From contig JALHQA010000005.1 of NCBI GenBank assembly GCA_022842205.1, positions 190,094-254,093 on the forward strand: a DNA stretch of 64,000 nt. Reading direction: 5' to 3'. The DNA is from Hyphomicrobiales bacterium. Lineage in GTDB: Bacteria; Pseudomonadota; Alphaproteobacteria; Rhizobiales; Methylopilaceae. Positions within the stretch are counted from its first letter, which is position 1. Every line of letters begins with the position of its first letter. This document shows positions 17,893 through 26,790 of this stretch, one piece after another. The notes under the pieces are model-generated. The model saw nothing but the letters and a program-made list of their open reading frames with translations. It did no database searches and was not told the origin of the DNA. The position numbers and the translations under genes are program-made.

Positions 17893-18537
17893 GGCACGGA
17901 TCGCCTTGCGGCGGCGGTCGATCCGAAGAGGGCGATGCCCTGGCCGGCGCCGGCGACGGCGGGCGATACGGTCTGGCTTGGAGCCATCGATGCCGAGGGA
18001 CTGGCGACGAGCTTCATACAGAGTATTTACTTCGAATTCGGCTCGGGCCTCGTTCTGCCGCAGACCGGCATTCTCTGGCAGAACCGCGGGTCCAGCTTCG
18101 TGCTCGACGACGCTGCCGCCAATCCGCGCGCACTGAAGCCGGGCCGCCGTCCTTTCCATACGCTCAACCCGGCGTTTGCGCGTTTCGACGACGGGCGCGA
18201 GATGGTCTACGGCACGATGGGCGGGGAAGGACAGCCGCAGACGCAGGCCGCCGTGTTCAGCCGCTATGCAATGTATGGCCAGGATATTCAGGCGGCGGTG
18301 ACGGCGCCGCGCTGGCTGCTTGGCCGCACCTGGGGCGAGGAGAGCGTCACGCTGAAGCTGGAAGGCCGATTCCCGTCCGATCTCGTTGCCGCACTCCGGA
18401 GCGCGGGTCACGACATCGAAGTGCTTGAGAATTTCACCGCCACGATGGGACATGCCGGGGCGATCGTCCGCCACGCGGACGGGTCACTTGAGGGCGCGAG
18501 CGATCCGCGCAGCGACGGTGCTGCGTACGGGTTCTAA
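17893..18537 (+). pseudogene. Gamma-glutamyltransferase-family gene, small-subunit remnant
   Basis: The frame encodes the C-terminal part of an Ntn-hydrolase of the gamma-glutamyltransferase / oxamate amidohydrolase type. It retains the GDTVWLGAID block that carries the presumed nucleophilic threonine, then SFIQS, RRPFHTLNPA, GTMGGEGQPQTQ and the family C terminus. The large subunit (usually over 300 residues) is absent and the 5' junction is the frc tail just upstream, so it is a recombination product. The first ATG in frame is at 17935; I see no ribosome site that would make it functional. Confidence 0.8.
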
Positions 18538-18696
18538 GGTCGGGCGGTTCTAGGGTGGCTGGGCGGATCGCCAGCCTAGACTGCGGACTTAGCAAGGGGG
18601 CCGTTCCGGGTCGCTGCCGGCGCGCGCGTGTGATCCGGCCGCTCGGCGGCCTAGTGCCGCCGCTGAGCGGCCTGTAAAGGATGTTCCCCGTTCCGA

Positions 18697-18920
18697 AGAA
18701 GGGAATTCCCTGTTTTAAATAATGGGTCTTTGCGGTCTTTATGCGAGATGCGGTAGGTGGTTAGCAGCGAAGATCGGGGATTTGCGACCGCGAGCGTCGC
18801 GAACTTCCCTGTTTTTCTGGAGAAGGAGGGAAGATCTGCCGGAGACTGGTTCGGCCCAGACTGCTCCCTCCGCCATTAACTATTCGTATCAAAACGGATT
18901 TTTAGAATACGAAGCGCGTC
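18697..18920. repeat. Degenerate CCCTGTT-type intergenic repeat, copy 1
   Basis: The stretch has TTCCCTGTTT twice (near 18707 and 18805), GGAGACTGGTTCGGCCCAGA and a TGCTCC...CCGCCA...TAACT block. A related stretch at 45140-45375 has the same elements in the same order. I recall similar AACAGGGAA-rich intergenic elements from Bradyrhizobium-like genomes. A 7-bp inverted repeat TTCGTAT/ATACGAA (18883-18889, 18907-18913) lies at its right end. No protein-coding gene was recognised in 18538-19037. Confidence 0.5.
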
Positions 18921-18968
18921 AACGTAAGCACGTGTGAGGTCGGGGGAACTCTCCCGGCGCCTCAAATC

Positions 18969-18996
18969 CTGGATCAACGAGCGCTCGTTGATCCAG
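18969..18996. repeat. Perfect 28-bp loopless palindrome
   Basis: CTGGATCAACGAGC (18969-18982) is followed directly by its exact reverse complement (18983-18996). It lies 41 bp beyond the stop of the minus-strand SDR gene. It has no T run, so it is not a typical terminator; it could be an operator, a recombination site or an extrusion-prone hairpin. Confidence 0.75.
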
Positions 18997-19037
18997 AGCT
19001 TCATCAATCACAGATGCGATCCACAATCGTGTGCCGA

Positions 19038-19835
19038 TCACCCTGCAGGTGTTTCCGGCGCGATGACACCATCACGCTTGAACATCAAACCTGCCGTCTG
19101 GAACCCGCCATCGACATTCATCGTGTGTCCGCACACATGGGAGGCCTCCTCGGAAGCGAGATAGGCAACGGCGCTGGCGATCTCCTCGGGCAGGCCATAG
19201 CGGCGCTGCGGAATAAGATAATGATAGGCGTCTCTTGTTGCCTTGTCGTGCTGTTCGATGGCCATCTGCGTGGCGATCGCGCCCGGCGCGACATTGTTCA
19301 CCGTGATGCCAAACGCGGCGAGTTCCACCGACATCACCTTGGTCATCAGTTCGAGGCCGGCCTTCGATGTCCCGTAGGCCGTGCGGCCGATGCCGCCGCG
19401 CTGTCCGGACAGCGACGCGATGTTGACGATGCGGCCGTATTTCTTGGGAAGCATGATGCGCACGGCTGCCTGCGAGCACAGGAAAGCGCCGATCAGGTTG
19501 ACGCCGATGATCCGTTCCATATCCGCTTTCGACGTTTCCAGGAACAGCTTGGTCGTCGAGATGCCGGCATTGTTGACGAGAATGTCGAGAGTTCCGAATT
19601 CCGCGACCGCCGCGTCCGCGAGCGCAATGGCGTCGGCCTCATTCGAAACGTCGGCGCGGACGGAGATCGCCTTGGCGCCGCTATCCCGCAGGCTGATCGC
19701 GACGCTTCCGGCATTGGCCTCATCGATATCGCTGACCACGACAGCGGCGCCGTCCGCCGCAAGCTTGCGTACGATCGCTTCTCCCATGCCCCTGCCAGCG
19801 CCGGTGATAATGGCAACACGTCCTGCAAGCTTCAT
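19038..19835 (-). CDS. Short-chain dehydrogenase/reductase
   Basis: This 265-residue classical SDR has the cofactor loop TGAGRGMG (about 11-18), NNAG, and the catalytic Ser/Tyr/Lys in NIASLSGQ and YGTSKAG, with a C-terminal GHTMNVDGG. An acidic residue after the second strand (SDIDEA) suggests NAD(H) preference. The ATG at 19835 has GGGAGAA upstream; longer in-frame starts read into the preceding gene. It is 10 bp downstream of a truncated FadR-type gene, once presumably its regulator. Confidence 0.9.
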   Translation of the reverse strand: MKLAGRVAIITGAGRGMGEAIVRKLAADGAAVVVSDIDEANAGSVAISLRDSGAKAISVRADVSNEADAIALADAAVAEFGTLDILVNNAGISTTKLFLETSKADMERIIGVNLIGAFLCSQAAVRIMLPKKYGRIVNIASLSGQRGGIGRTAYGTSKAGLELMTKVMSVELAAFGITVNNVAPGAIATQMAIEQHDKATRDAYHYLIPQRRYGLPEEIASAVAYLASEEASHVCGHTMNVDGGFQTAGLMFKRDGVIAPETPAG

Positions 19836-19845
19836 CTTGTTCTCC

Positions 19846-20361
19846 CTAGTTTCCGTTTCGGTTCTGCGGCGGAGACTCCAAGGCCTCCTGCCATTTCTCC
19901 AGGCCGTCATGCACCGGCCGGTCGAAGGCGGCCGCGCGTGCGCCGCTCGAATTGCGAAGTTCGATCATCTCGATGATCAAGGCGTGATTGCGTACGGACC
20001 GCATGCCGCCGACACGGGCATGGCCTTCTCGTATCCAGGGCGCGAATAGCTCGGTTATGAATTTTCCGATTGTCGCGATCAGTTCATTTCCGCAAGCGTC
20101 GAAGATCACCTTATGGAACTGCACGTCGGCCTGCGTCAGCGCGTCAAGGTCTACGGGGTCGGTATTTGTAATGACTTCCATACGGGCATTGGCGGCGCGC
20201 ATGGCTTCGATATCCGCAGCGGTCCGCCGTTCGGCGGCCATTTCCGCCGCGGTCCGTTCGATCATCAGGCGCGTCTCGAACAGTTTGCGCGGAGAAACGG
20301 ATTCGAGGCTCGCTTGGAAGGCCATGAGATAATCGAGAGCGAACAACCCCTGCGGCTTCAT
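19846..20361 (-). pseudogene. FadR-type regulator lacking its DNA-binding domain
   Basis: About 171 residues encode only an FCD domain (LETRLMIERTAAEMAAER, DVQFHKVIFDACGN, and a terminal helix region). No GntR winged helix can be read upstream; instead the sequence switches near 20361-20370 to the end of an SMR pump gene on the other strand. The protein, if made, could not bind DNA in the normal way. Confidence 0.8.
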
Positions 20362-20369
20362 GAAAGTCC

Positions 20370-20513
20370 GTATGGACGGGAATCGGAGCGCTCGGCGCAT
20401 TTGCCCTCGGCGTTGTCATACTTGGAGAGGCCGCGACAGCGACGAGATTCTTTGCCGCAAGTCTGATAGTTGCCGGCATCGTGATGATGAAGTTATCAAC
20501 CGCGACTTCGTAA
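20370..20513 (+). pseudogene. Small multidrug resistance (SMR) pump, C-terminal fragment
   Basis: Read from 20370, the plus strand encodes VWTGIGALGAFALGVVILGE and then ATATRFFAASLIVAGIV before TAA at 20511-20513. This is the third-to-fourth membrane-helix end of an EmrE/SugE-type pump (the VWTGIGA and GE...R...LIVAGI pattern). The first half is missing and a TGA lies directly upstream in frame, so this is a truncated remnant. Confidence 0.8.
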
Positions 20514-20619
20514 TGCGGTTCCGAAGCGTATCAACGGACCGGCGCAACGGCTACGACGGTTGTCGGTAAGCAGTCGACGCGGCTCCGCCTAGACTGAGAA
20601 GCGTAGGGGAAACTCTAGC

Positions 20620-20753
20620 GGTCGGTGATTAGCGGCGGAATGATAGGCGCGGTAGCCGCGGCGACCGGCCCGATCCGCTGCGATCACGGTCGCGCCCGAT
20701 CCCAGAAACGGGTCGAGAACGATGTCGTTACGCTCGGAAACATCGAAAATGCC
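20620..20753 (-). pseudogene. DNA methyltransferase, C-terminal fragment
   Basis: The minus strand encodes DVSERNDIVLDPFLGSGAT and then VIAADRAGRRGYRAY. DPFLGSGAT is the SAM-binding motif near the C terminus of beta-type N6/N4 methylases, the kind often carried by mobile islands. No flanking domain is readable. The remaining parts of the 20514-21113 gap hold nothing I recognise apart from the operator at 20998. Confidence 0.75.
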
Positions 20754-20997
20754 TCGCCTGGGCACTGGCGCGAATACTCACGGCCATTCTAATCGCAGCC
20801 CGCGCTTGATCCCTGCACTCCGCTGATCGCACCATCGCACCGGGCTCGGTTGCGATTATTGCGGGCATGTCATGCCAAATAGTTGACTTAACACCGGAAT
20901 TTGCGCGGCGGCTTCCGTTCCGACGCCGCGGCGATCACAGTCTCGCAAGTCGCTGCGTCCTCAGTTGACGATTGCCCTCCGTATTGCTTAACTGGAC

Positions 20998-21012
20998 ATA
21001 CCAATCTGGTCA
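20998..21012. promoter_or_regulatory. Operator 7, before the peptide-type ABC operon
   Basis: ATACCAATCTGGTCA keeps a perfect left half and TGGT on the right. Its core ATACCAATCTGGTC is identical to that of operator 9. It lies 101 bp before the binding-protein start codon. Confidence 0.65.
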
Positions 21013-21113
21013 TACAAGATAGGCAGTTCGAGTAGGTCACGACAAAAGCTCAGCTTTCAACCAGCGGGGAACGATCAGGGGAACAAAATCCCTGACGACG
21101 GAGGAAACACATC

Positions 21114-22631
21114 ATGGGTAAATCAGACAGTCTTTTGCTGAAGGCTGCGGCCTTCGCCGCGTTGTCGGTCATGTCTTCGTCGGCGCTCGCCGCAGGGAGC
21201 GACGTGACCATCGTGCTCGACATGCAGCCGGATCAGGTGGATGCCTGCCAGGCCTCGAAGTCGCAGGTCGGCAAGGTCATCAAACAGAACGTTACCGAGA
21301 CGCTTACCGAGATCGATCCGGCCACCGGCAAAGTGCTGCCGCGCCTTGCGACGGAGTGGTCCCAGGTCGATCCAAAAACCTGGCGCCTGAAACTTCGTGA
21401 GAACGTGAAGTTCCACGATGGCACGCCCTTCAACGGCGAAGCGCTGAAAGTGGCGTTCGCGCGCCTTCTCAACGAGAAGCTGGATTGCGAAATCCGCGTC
21501 AAATATTTCGGCGGCCTGACGGTCGATGTCAGCGTGCTTGGCGAGCACGAAGTCGAGATCAAGACCAACACGCCGGTTCCGATTCTGCCGACGCTGCTCA
21601 GCACCGTCACGGTTCCCGCGCCCAGCACGCCACACGACGACTACTCGCGTCAGCCCGTCGGCACGGGTCCGTACACTTTCGACAGCTGGCAGGCCGGCAA
21701 GAACATCGTTCTGAAGCGGTTTGACGAGTATTGGGGCGACAAGCCGGCGGTGACGTCCGCGACCTATGTCTGGCGTCAGGAATCGACGGTTCGCGCGGCG
21801 ATGGTCGCCTCCGGCGAGGCGGATATCGCGTTCAATATCGCCGTTCAGGATGCCACCGATCCGAAGACGGATTTCAGCTATCTGAATGCGGAGACCACGC
21901 GTCTTCGTATTGACGTGCCGATCGTGCCGCTCGACGATATCCGGGTGCGTCAGGCGCTGAACTATGCGATCGACCGCGACGGTCTGAAGGGAACGATCTT
22001 CAGCGATGACGTGATTCCGGCGACACAGCTGGTCGTCCCCGGCACCAACGGGCACAATCCCGATCTGAAGCCTTACGCCTATGATCCGGAGAAGGCCAAA
22101 GAGCTGCTGAAGCAGGCCGAGGCCGAAGGTGTTCCTGTCCGCAAGGAGATCGTGCTGGTCGGGCGACACAACTTCTTCCCGAATTCGGAAGAGGCGGTGC
22201 AGGCGCTTCAGGCCATGTACAGCGCTGCAGGTCTGAACGTGAAGCTGCAGATGACTGAGTCGTCCGAATGGTACGATTCGCTGTTCAAGCCGTTCGCGGA
22301 AAACCGGGCTCCCAACCTGTTCCTCGATCAGCACGACAACACGTCCGGCGACGCTTCGCTGACGATCTACGCGAAGTATCATTCCAAGGGTGGCCAGTCG
22401 GTTCTGAACGACAAGGAACTCGATGATCTGATCGACCGCGCCAACGTGGCTACCGGCGAGGAGCGCACCGAGCTCTTCCAGCAGGCTTTCAAGCGCATCC
22501 ATGAAGATCTGGTCGGCGATGTCGCCCTGTTCCACATGGTCGGTTTTACGCGCGTGAACGGGCGCCTGGAGTTCAAGCCGACGCTGGCTACGAACGGCGA
22601 ACTTCAGCTCGCGCAAGTAAAAATCCGATAA
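21114..22631 (+). CDS. ABC solute-binding protein, family 5 (OppA/DppA type)
   Basis: This 505-residue protein has a Sec signal (hydrophobic residues about 8-26, ending SALAAG) and family 5 features: TETLTEIDPATGKVLPRLA, VKFHDGTPFNGEALK, the VGTGPYTF block and VRQALNYAIDR. Family 5 proteins bind peptides, opines, glutathione or sugar acids. A GGAGG site precedes the ATG. It heads a four-gene importer operon preceded by operator 7. Confidence 0.92.
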   Translation: MGKSDSLLLKAAAFAALSVMSSSALAAGSDVTIVLDMQPDQVDACQASKSQVGKVIKQNVTETLTEIDPATGKVLPRLATEWSQVDPKTWRLKLRENVKFHDGTPFNGEALKVAFARLLNEKLDCEIRVKYFGGLTVDVSVLGEHEVEIKTNTPVPILPTLLSTVTVPAPSTPHDDYSRQPVGTGPYTFDSWQAGKNIVLKRFDEYWGDKPAVTSATYVWRQESTVRAAMVASGEADIAFNIAVQDATDPKTDFSYLNAETTRLRIDVPIVPLDDIRVRQALNYAIDRDGLKGTIFSDDVIPATQLVVPGTNGHNPDLKPYAYDPEKAKELLKQAEAEGVPVRKEIVLVGRHNFFPNSEEAVQALQAMYSAAGLNVKLQMTESSEWYDSLFKPFAENRAPNLFLDQHDNTSGDASLTIYAKYHSKGGQSVLNDKELDDLIDRANVATGEERTELFQQAFKRIHEDLVGDVALFHMVGFTRVNGRLEFKPTLATNGELQLAQVKIR

Positions 22632-22638
22632 TATCGAA

Positions 22639-22669
22639 GCCGGCCGCGGTCGCCGCGGCCGGCATTTTT
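22639..22669 (+). terminator. Attenuating terminator after the binding-protein gene
   Basis: An 11-bp stem GCCGGCCGCGG / CCGCGGCCGGC closes a 3-base loop and is followed by ATTTTTC. It should lower permease expression relative to the binding protein. Confidence 0.8.
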
Positions 22670-22688
22670 CTTTCGTGAGGCTTACGAC

Positions 22689-23603
22689 ATGAGCGGTTAC
22701 ATCCTGCGACGCGGGGGGCAGAGTCTCGTTGCGCTTATGGCGCTTCTGGTGCTCGTTTTTTTCCTGTCGCGCCTGACCGGCAATCCGACCGACCTTTATA
22801 TGCCGATGGATGCATCGCTGGACCAGCGCGAGGCTTTCGCCACGAAGCACGGTTTCAACGATCCTCTGTATGTGCAGTTTGGCACCTATCTTGTGAACAT
22901 CGCCAAATTCGATTTTGGTGATTCGATATTCCAAGGGCGTCCTGCCATGCAGGCGGCGCTGGAGGCCTTCCCGGTCACGCTGCGGCTGGCGCTCATCACG
23001 ATGGTGCTCGCGCTTGGCCTGTCCGTCCTCATCGGATCGCTCGCGGCCTACCGGCCCGGCGGCCTGTTCGATCGCGTGGCGAGCCTGCTTACGATCTCCA
23101 GCGCCTCGACACCGGACTTCTGGCTGGCGATCGTCGGCATTCTCATCTTTTCCGTGACGTTGGGCTGGCTGCCGACCTCCGGCACCGGAACCTTCTGGCA
23201 CTGGCTTCTGCCGATTGGCGTCCTGCTTGTGCGGCCGCTCGGCCTGCTGACGCAGGTTGTTCGCATGTCGATGATCAGCGCGCTGGCGGCACCTTACGTC
23301 AAGACGGCGCGCGCCAAGGGAGCGCCGAAGCGGCGTGTCGTCTTTGTCCATGCGCTGCGCAATTCCATGCTGTCGGTCATTACGGTAGCTGGTGATCAGG
23401 CCGCGGCGCTGATCAACGGCGCTGTCGTCGTCGAGACTGTTTTCGGGTGGCCCGGAATCGGCAATCTGATGATCGCCGCGATCAAACAGCGCGATTTCGC
23501 GGTTCTTCAAGCGTGCATTCTCGTGACTGCGGTCGCGATCTTCCTGATGAACATTCTGATCGATTTTGCCTATTCCCGCCTTGATCCTCGGATCCGCGGT
23601 TAG
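22689..23603 (+). CDS. ABC permease, DppB/OppB family
   Basis: This 304-residue permease has an N-terminal membrane anchor followed by a short periplasmic segment and five further hydrophobic stretches. The EAA loop reads YVKTARAKGAPKRRVVFVHA and VVVETVFGWPGIGNLM is the usual C-terminal motif. It forms the channel with the next gene. Confidence 0.92.
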   Translation: MSGYILRRGGQSLVALMALLVLVFFLSRLTGNPTDLYMPMDASLDQREAFATKHGFNDPLYVQFGTYLVNIAKFDFGDSIFQGRPAMQAALEAFPVTLRLALITMVLALGLSVLIGSLAAYRPGGLFDRVASLLTISSASTPDFWLAIVGILIFSVTLGWLPTSGTGTFWHWLLPIGVLLVRPLGLLTQVVRMSMISALAAPYVKTARAKGAPKRRVVFVHALRNSMLSVITVAGDQAAALINGAVVVETVFGWPGIGNLMIAAIKQRDFAVLQACILVTAVAIFLMNILIDFAYSRLDPRIRG

Positions 23604-23613
23604 GAGCGGGGCC

Positions 23614-24495
23614 ATGAAGCTTACAAACGCATTTGCGCTTCTCCGACGTGACAAGCTCGCATTTGTCGCGGCGATCTATCTTGTTGTCGTTGTCGTGCTG
23701 GCCATAATCGGCCCGGAACTGTTCGGGAAAACGGCGACAGCGATCAATCTGCGCGCGCGGAATCTACCCAGCTTCGACCTCAATCAGGGTTGGGAGTACT
23801 ACTTGGGCTCGGACTCGCTTGGGCGCAGCGTTCTTGCGCGCATCATGGTGGGCGCCCGGAACACGATCGGTATCGCCTTCGGTTCGGTGATTGCCTCGCT
23901 TTGCATCGGCGGCGCGATCGGGATCGTGGCCGGACTGAGCCGCGGTGCGCTCGGCAATATCATCGTCCGCTCCGTGGACGTCATCATGAGCTTTCCCTCG
24001 CTGCTGCTTGCGCTTATCGTTCTGTATGTTCTGGGGACCGACCCGGTGAACATCATCGTCGTTCTCGCGATCACGCGTCTGCCGGTCTATATCCGCACCG
24101 CCAGGGCCGAAGTGCTCGAAATTCGCGAGCGGGCCTTCGTGTCGGCGGCACGCGTGATGGGCGCGAGCGGGTTTCACATCGCGATCCGCCACATCGTGCC
24201 TCTTGTTCTGCCGACGCTTCTTATCATAGCCGCGCTCGATTTTGCCTATGTCATGCTCGCGGAGTCGGCGCTGAGCTTCCTCGGCATGGGCGTTCAGCCG
24301 CCGGACGTGACCTGGGGTCTCATGGTGGCTGAAGGACGTGCATACATAAACGTGGCATGGTGGCTTTCATTCTGGCCCGGCCTTGCGATCATGCTGACGG
24401 CGATCGCCGCAAATCTTCTCGCGAGCTGGTTTCGGTTAGCCGCCGACCCGACACTCGCAGCAGGTAGGAAATTAGCGGATGCCGCCCATGCTTAA
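23614..24495 (+). CDS. ABC permease, DppC/OppC family
   Basis: This 293-residue permease shows the DppC pattern: LGSDSLGRSVLARIMVGARN, EAA loop FVSAARVMGASGFHIAIRH, and MLAESALSFLGMGVQPP. The ATG at 23614 has AGGAGCGGGG upstream and was preferred over 23566, which lies inside the previous gene. It overlaps the ATPase gene by 17 bp. Confidence 0.92.
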   Translation: MKLTNAFALLRRDKLAFVAAIYLVVVVVLAIIGPELFGKTATAINLRARNLPSFDLNQGWEYYLGSDSLGRSVLARIMVGARNTIGIAFGSVIASLCIGGAIGIVAGLSRGALGNIIVRSVDVIMSFPSLLLALIVLYVLGTDPVNIIVVLAITRLPVYIRTARAEVLEIRERAFVSAARVMGASGFHIAIRHIVPLVLPTLLIIAALDFAYVMLAESALSFLGMGVQPPDVTWGLMVAEGRAYINVAWWLSFWPGLAIMLTAIAANLLASWFRLAADPTLAAGRKLADAAHA

Positions 24496-26107
24496 GCAGA
24501 ATGCGCCGGTTCTCGAGATCGAAAATCTCGTGATCGATTTTCAGACGCCGACCGGCCTGTTCCAGGCTGTACGCGACATCAGCTTCCGTGTGGATAGCAA
24601 TGAGAGCGTTGCGATCATCGGCGAAAGCGGTTCGGGCAAGAGCGTAACCGCAAACGCCGTGCTCGGTCTGCTTGATTGTCCGCCGGGCCGTATCAAATCC
24701 GGCGACATTCGGTTCCGCGGCAAGAGCCTGCTGTCGATGCCCTTGCGCGAGCGGCGCGATCTCTACGGGCGCGGTATCGCGATGGTGTTTCAGGATCCGC
24801 TTACTCATCTCAATCCGGTCTATCCTGTCGGTTGGCAGATCGCCGAGGTTTGCCGAATTCACGGTATGCCCCGCCGGGAGGCAAATGAGCACGCGCTGGA
24901 GCTTATGGTGCGCGTCGGCATCGTCGATCCGCATAAGCGCTTCAGCGCGTATCCGCATCAGTTCTCCGGCGGCCAGCGCCAGCGCATCATGATTGCGATG
25001 GCGATGGCGATGCAGCCGGATCTTCTTATCGCGGACGAGCCGACGACAGCGCTCGACGTAACCGTGCAGGCGCGTATTCTCGCCCTTCTGCGCCGCCTGC
25101 AATCAGAGACGGGCATGTCCCTTCTGATGATCACGCATGACCTTGGTGTCGCCGCCGATATCGCCGACCGCGTTCTCGTCATGCAGAAAGGCGTGCTGGT
25201 GGAGCATGGGCCTGTCGAGTCCGTATTCAGGTCGCCGCAGCATCCCTACACCAGGCAGTTGCTCACCGACCGTTCCGAAGAATACCGGTCGAAGAAGCAT
25301 GAAGACGGCGAGATGCTGCTCGAAATCTCGAATCTAGACATTCATTACGGCGCCCATCATGCGGTGAAGGATGTCGGCTTCACTGTCGCCAGGGGTGAGA
25401 TCGTCGGCATCGTCGGCGAGTCAGGGTCCGGCAAGTCAACGGTCGCGAGCACAATTCTCAAGCTCAGAGAGCCGAGTTCCGGGTCGATACTTTATCGCGG
25501 AAAGAACATCCAGTCCCTCTCGGGCCTGGATCTACGCGGCTATAAGCGCGCCGTGCAGGCCGTGTTCCAGGATCCTTACAGCTCGCTCAATCCGCGGATG
25601 AACGTGTTTCGCATTCTGTCCGAGGCGTGGACATTGCATCCCGATGTGCTGCCGCGCGAGAAATGGCGCGCGCGGGCGGAGGAACTGATGGAAATGGTCG
25701 GACTGAACGCGTCCGATCTCGAGAAATTCCCCGGCGAGTTCTCGGGAGGGCAGCGCCAGCGTATCGCGATCGCACGTGCTCTTACGCTCAATCCCGAAGT
25801 GGTCGTGTGCGACGAGGCGGTCTCGGCGCTCGACATGACCATTCAGGCGCAGATCATCACCCTTCTCACCCGCCTGCGCCGGGAACTTGGCCTCGCTTAT
25901 GTCTTCATCGCGCACGATCTTACGCTCGTCGAAAAGTTCGCAGATCGCGTTCTCGTCATGAAGTCAGGCGAGATCGTGGAGCAGGGCGCAACGGCGGATG
26001 TATTCGGTGCGCCGAAGGACGATTATACGCGCCGTCTCATCGCCGCGAGCCCCGTGGCCGACCCCAAATTGCAGGCCGAACGCCGGCGCACTCTGCAACT
26101 CGCTTGA
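24479..26107 (+). CDS. Fused double ABC ATPase (DppD-DppF type)
   Basis: This 542-residue protein contains two complete ATPase domains. The first has [10 protein letters not shown] (Walker A), [12 protein letters not shown] and [10 protein letters not shown]; the second has [22 protein letters not shown] and [10 protein letters not shown]. Each carries the oligopeptide-type C-terminal tail (PYTRQLL and DYTRRLIAA). It powers the DppB/DppC channel. Start at 24479, with AGGTAGGAA upstream; 24488 is an alternative. Confidence 0.93.
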   Translation: MPPMLKQNAPVLEIENLVIDFQTPTGLFQAVRDISFRVDSNESVAIIGESGSGKSVTANAVLGLLDCPPGRIKSGDIRFRGKSLLSMPLRERRDLYGRGIAMVFQDPLTHLNPVYPVGWQIAEVCRIHGMPRREANEHALELMVRVGIVDPHKRFSAYPHQFSGGQRQRIMIAMAMAMQPDLLIADEPTTALDVTVQARILALLRRLQSETGMSLLMITHDLGVAADIADRVLVMQKGVLVEHGPVESVFRSPQHPYTRQLLTDRSEEYRSKKHEDGEMLLEISNLDIHYGAHHAVKDVGFTVARGEIVGIVGESGSGKSTVASTILKLREPSSGSILYRGKNIQSLSGLDLRGYKRAVQAVFQDPYSSLNPRMNVFRILSEAWTLHPDVLPREKWRARAEELMEMVGLNASDLEKFPGEFSGGQRQRIAIARALTLNPEVVVCDEAVSALDMTIQAQIITLLTRLRRELGLAYVFIAHDLTLVEKFADRVLVMKSGEIVEQGATADVFGAPKDDYTRRLIAASPVADPKLQAERRRTLQLA

Positions 26108-26195
26108 GAGTTAAGGCCGGGCTTCAGGAGAGTGCGAGACCAGCGACGATTTCCGGTTCCTGAAAAGTATGTGCGGATCGCGACCTGAATCTCGA

Positions 26196-26732
26196 TCAGT
26201 CTCTTTCCGCCAGTTGCGCGAGCCGCAGCCCGCGGCGGAACCGCGCGGCGTTGGATACATAGGTCGCCGCCGCGGCGTTCAGATTGGCGTCGTCCTCCGG
26301 GGTCAGCGTCCTGATCGCCTTGGCCGGAGCGCCGACGATCAGCGAGCGGTCCGGATAAACCTTGCCCTCGAGAACGAGTGCTCCGGCGCCCACGACGCTG
26401 TGAGCGCCAATGATGGCGCCGTTCAGCACGATGGCGCCCATTCCGATCAAGCAGCCGTCGCTAATCGTGCAGCCGTGCACGATGGCGCGGTGGCCGATGG
26501 TACAGCCCTCGCCGATATCGACTGGAAAGCCCGGGTCGGCATGTACGATTGCGCCATCCTGAATATTGGTCCGGGCGCCAATCCGGATGGTGTCGTTGTC
26601 GCCGCGCAACACGGCACCGAACCACACGCTGACATCGCTGCCCATTGTAACCCGGCCGATTACTGTCGCGTCGGGAGCCAGCCAGGGAGAGTGGCCGGCG
26701 GGTACATGTTCATCGAGCGAGTAAACAGCCAT
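26196..26732 (-). CDS. Gamma-carbonic-anhydrase-like hexapeptide protein
   Basis: This 178-residue left-handed beta-helix protein has hexapeptide repeats and the three histidines expected as zinc ligands of gamma carbonic anhydrases (His64 in AIVHAD, His81 and His86 in GHRAIVHGC). PaaY, CaiE and YrdA are relatives; PaaY acts as a thioesterase in a CoA-dependent pathway, which is of interest beside Frc-like transferases. The ATG at 26732 was chosen; 26753 is an in-frame alternative. It ends the operon that starts at 29827. Confidence 0.88.
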   Translation of the reverse strand: MAVYSLDEHVPAGHSPWLAPDATVIGRVTMGSDVSVWFGAVLRGDNDTIRIGARTNIQDGAIVHADPGFPVDIGEGCTIGHRAIVHGCTISDGCLIGMGAIVLNGAIIGAHSVVGAGALVLEGKVYPDRSLIVGAPAKAIRTLTPEDDANLNAAAATYVSNAARFRRGLRLAQLAERD

Positions 26733-26790
26733 TGTCGGTTCCGAGATCAGCAATTGACAGAATATCCGGGTATTCCCCGTGCGAGACTTC

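Noticed and set aside
17935..18537. A functional small gamma-glutamyltransferase
   Set aside because: The large subunit is missing and the frame upstream is an frc relic with a stop codon; there is no ribosome site at the first ATG.
18722..18937. A 71-codon frame as a small gene
   Set aside because: It coincides with the degenerate intergenic repeat also seen at 45140-45375 and shows no start context.
21123..23654. An 843-codon open frame on the minus strand
   Set aside because: It lies antisense to the binding protein and permease genes, which have full family motifs; its Arg/His/Asp-rich composition is typical of antisense frames in high-GC DNA.
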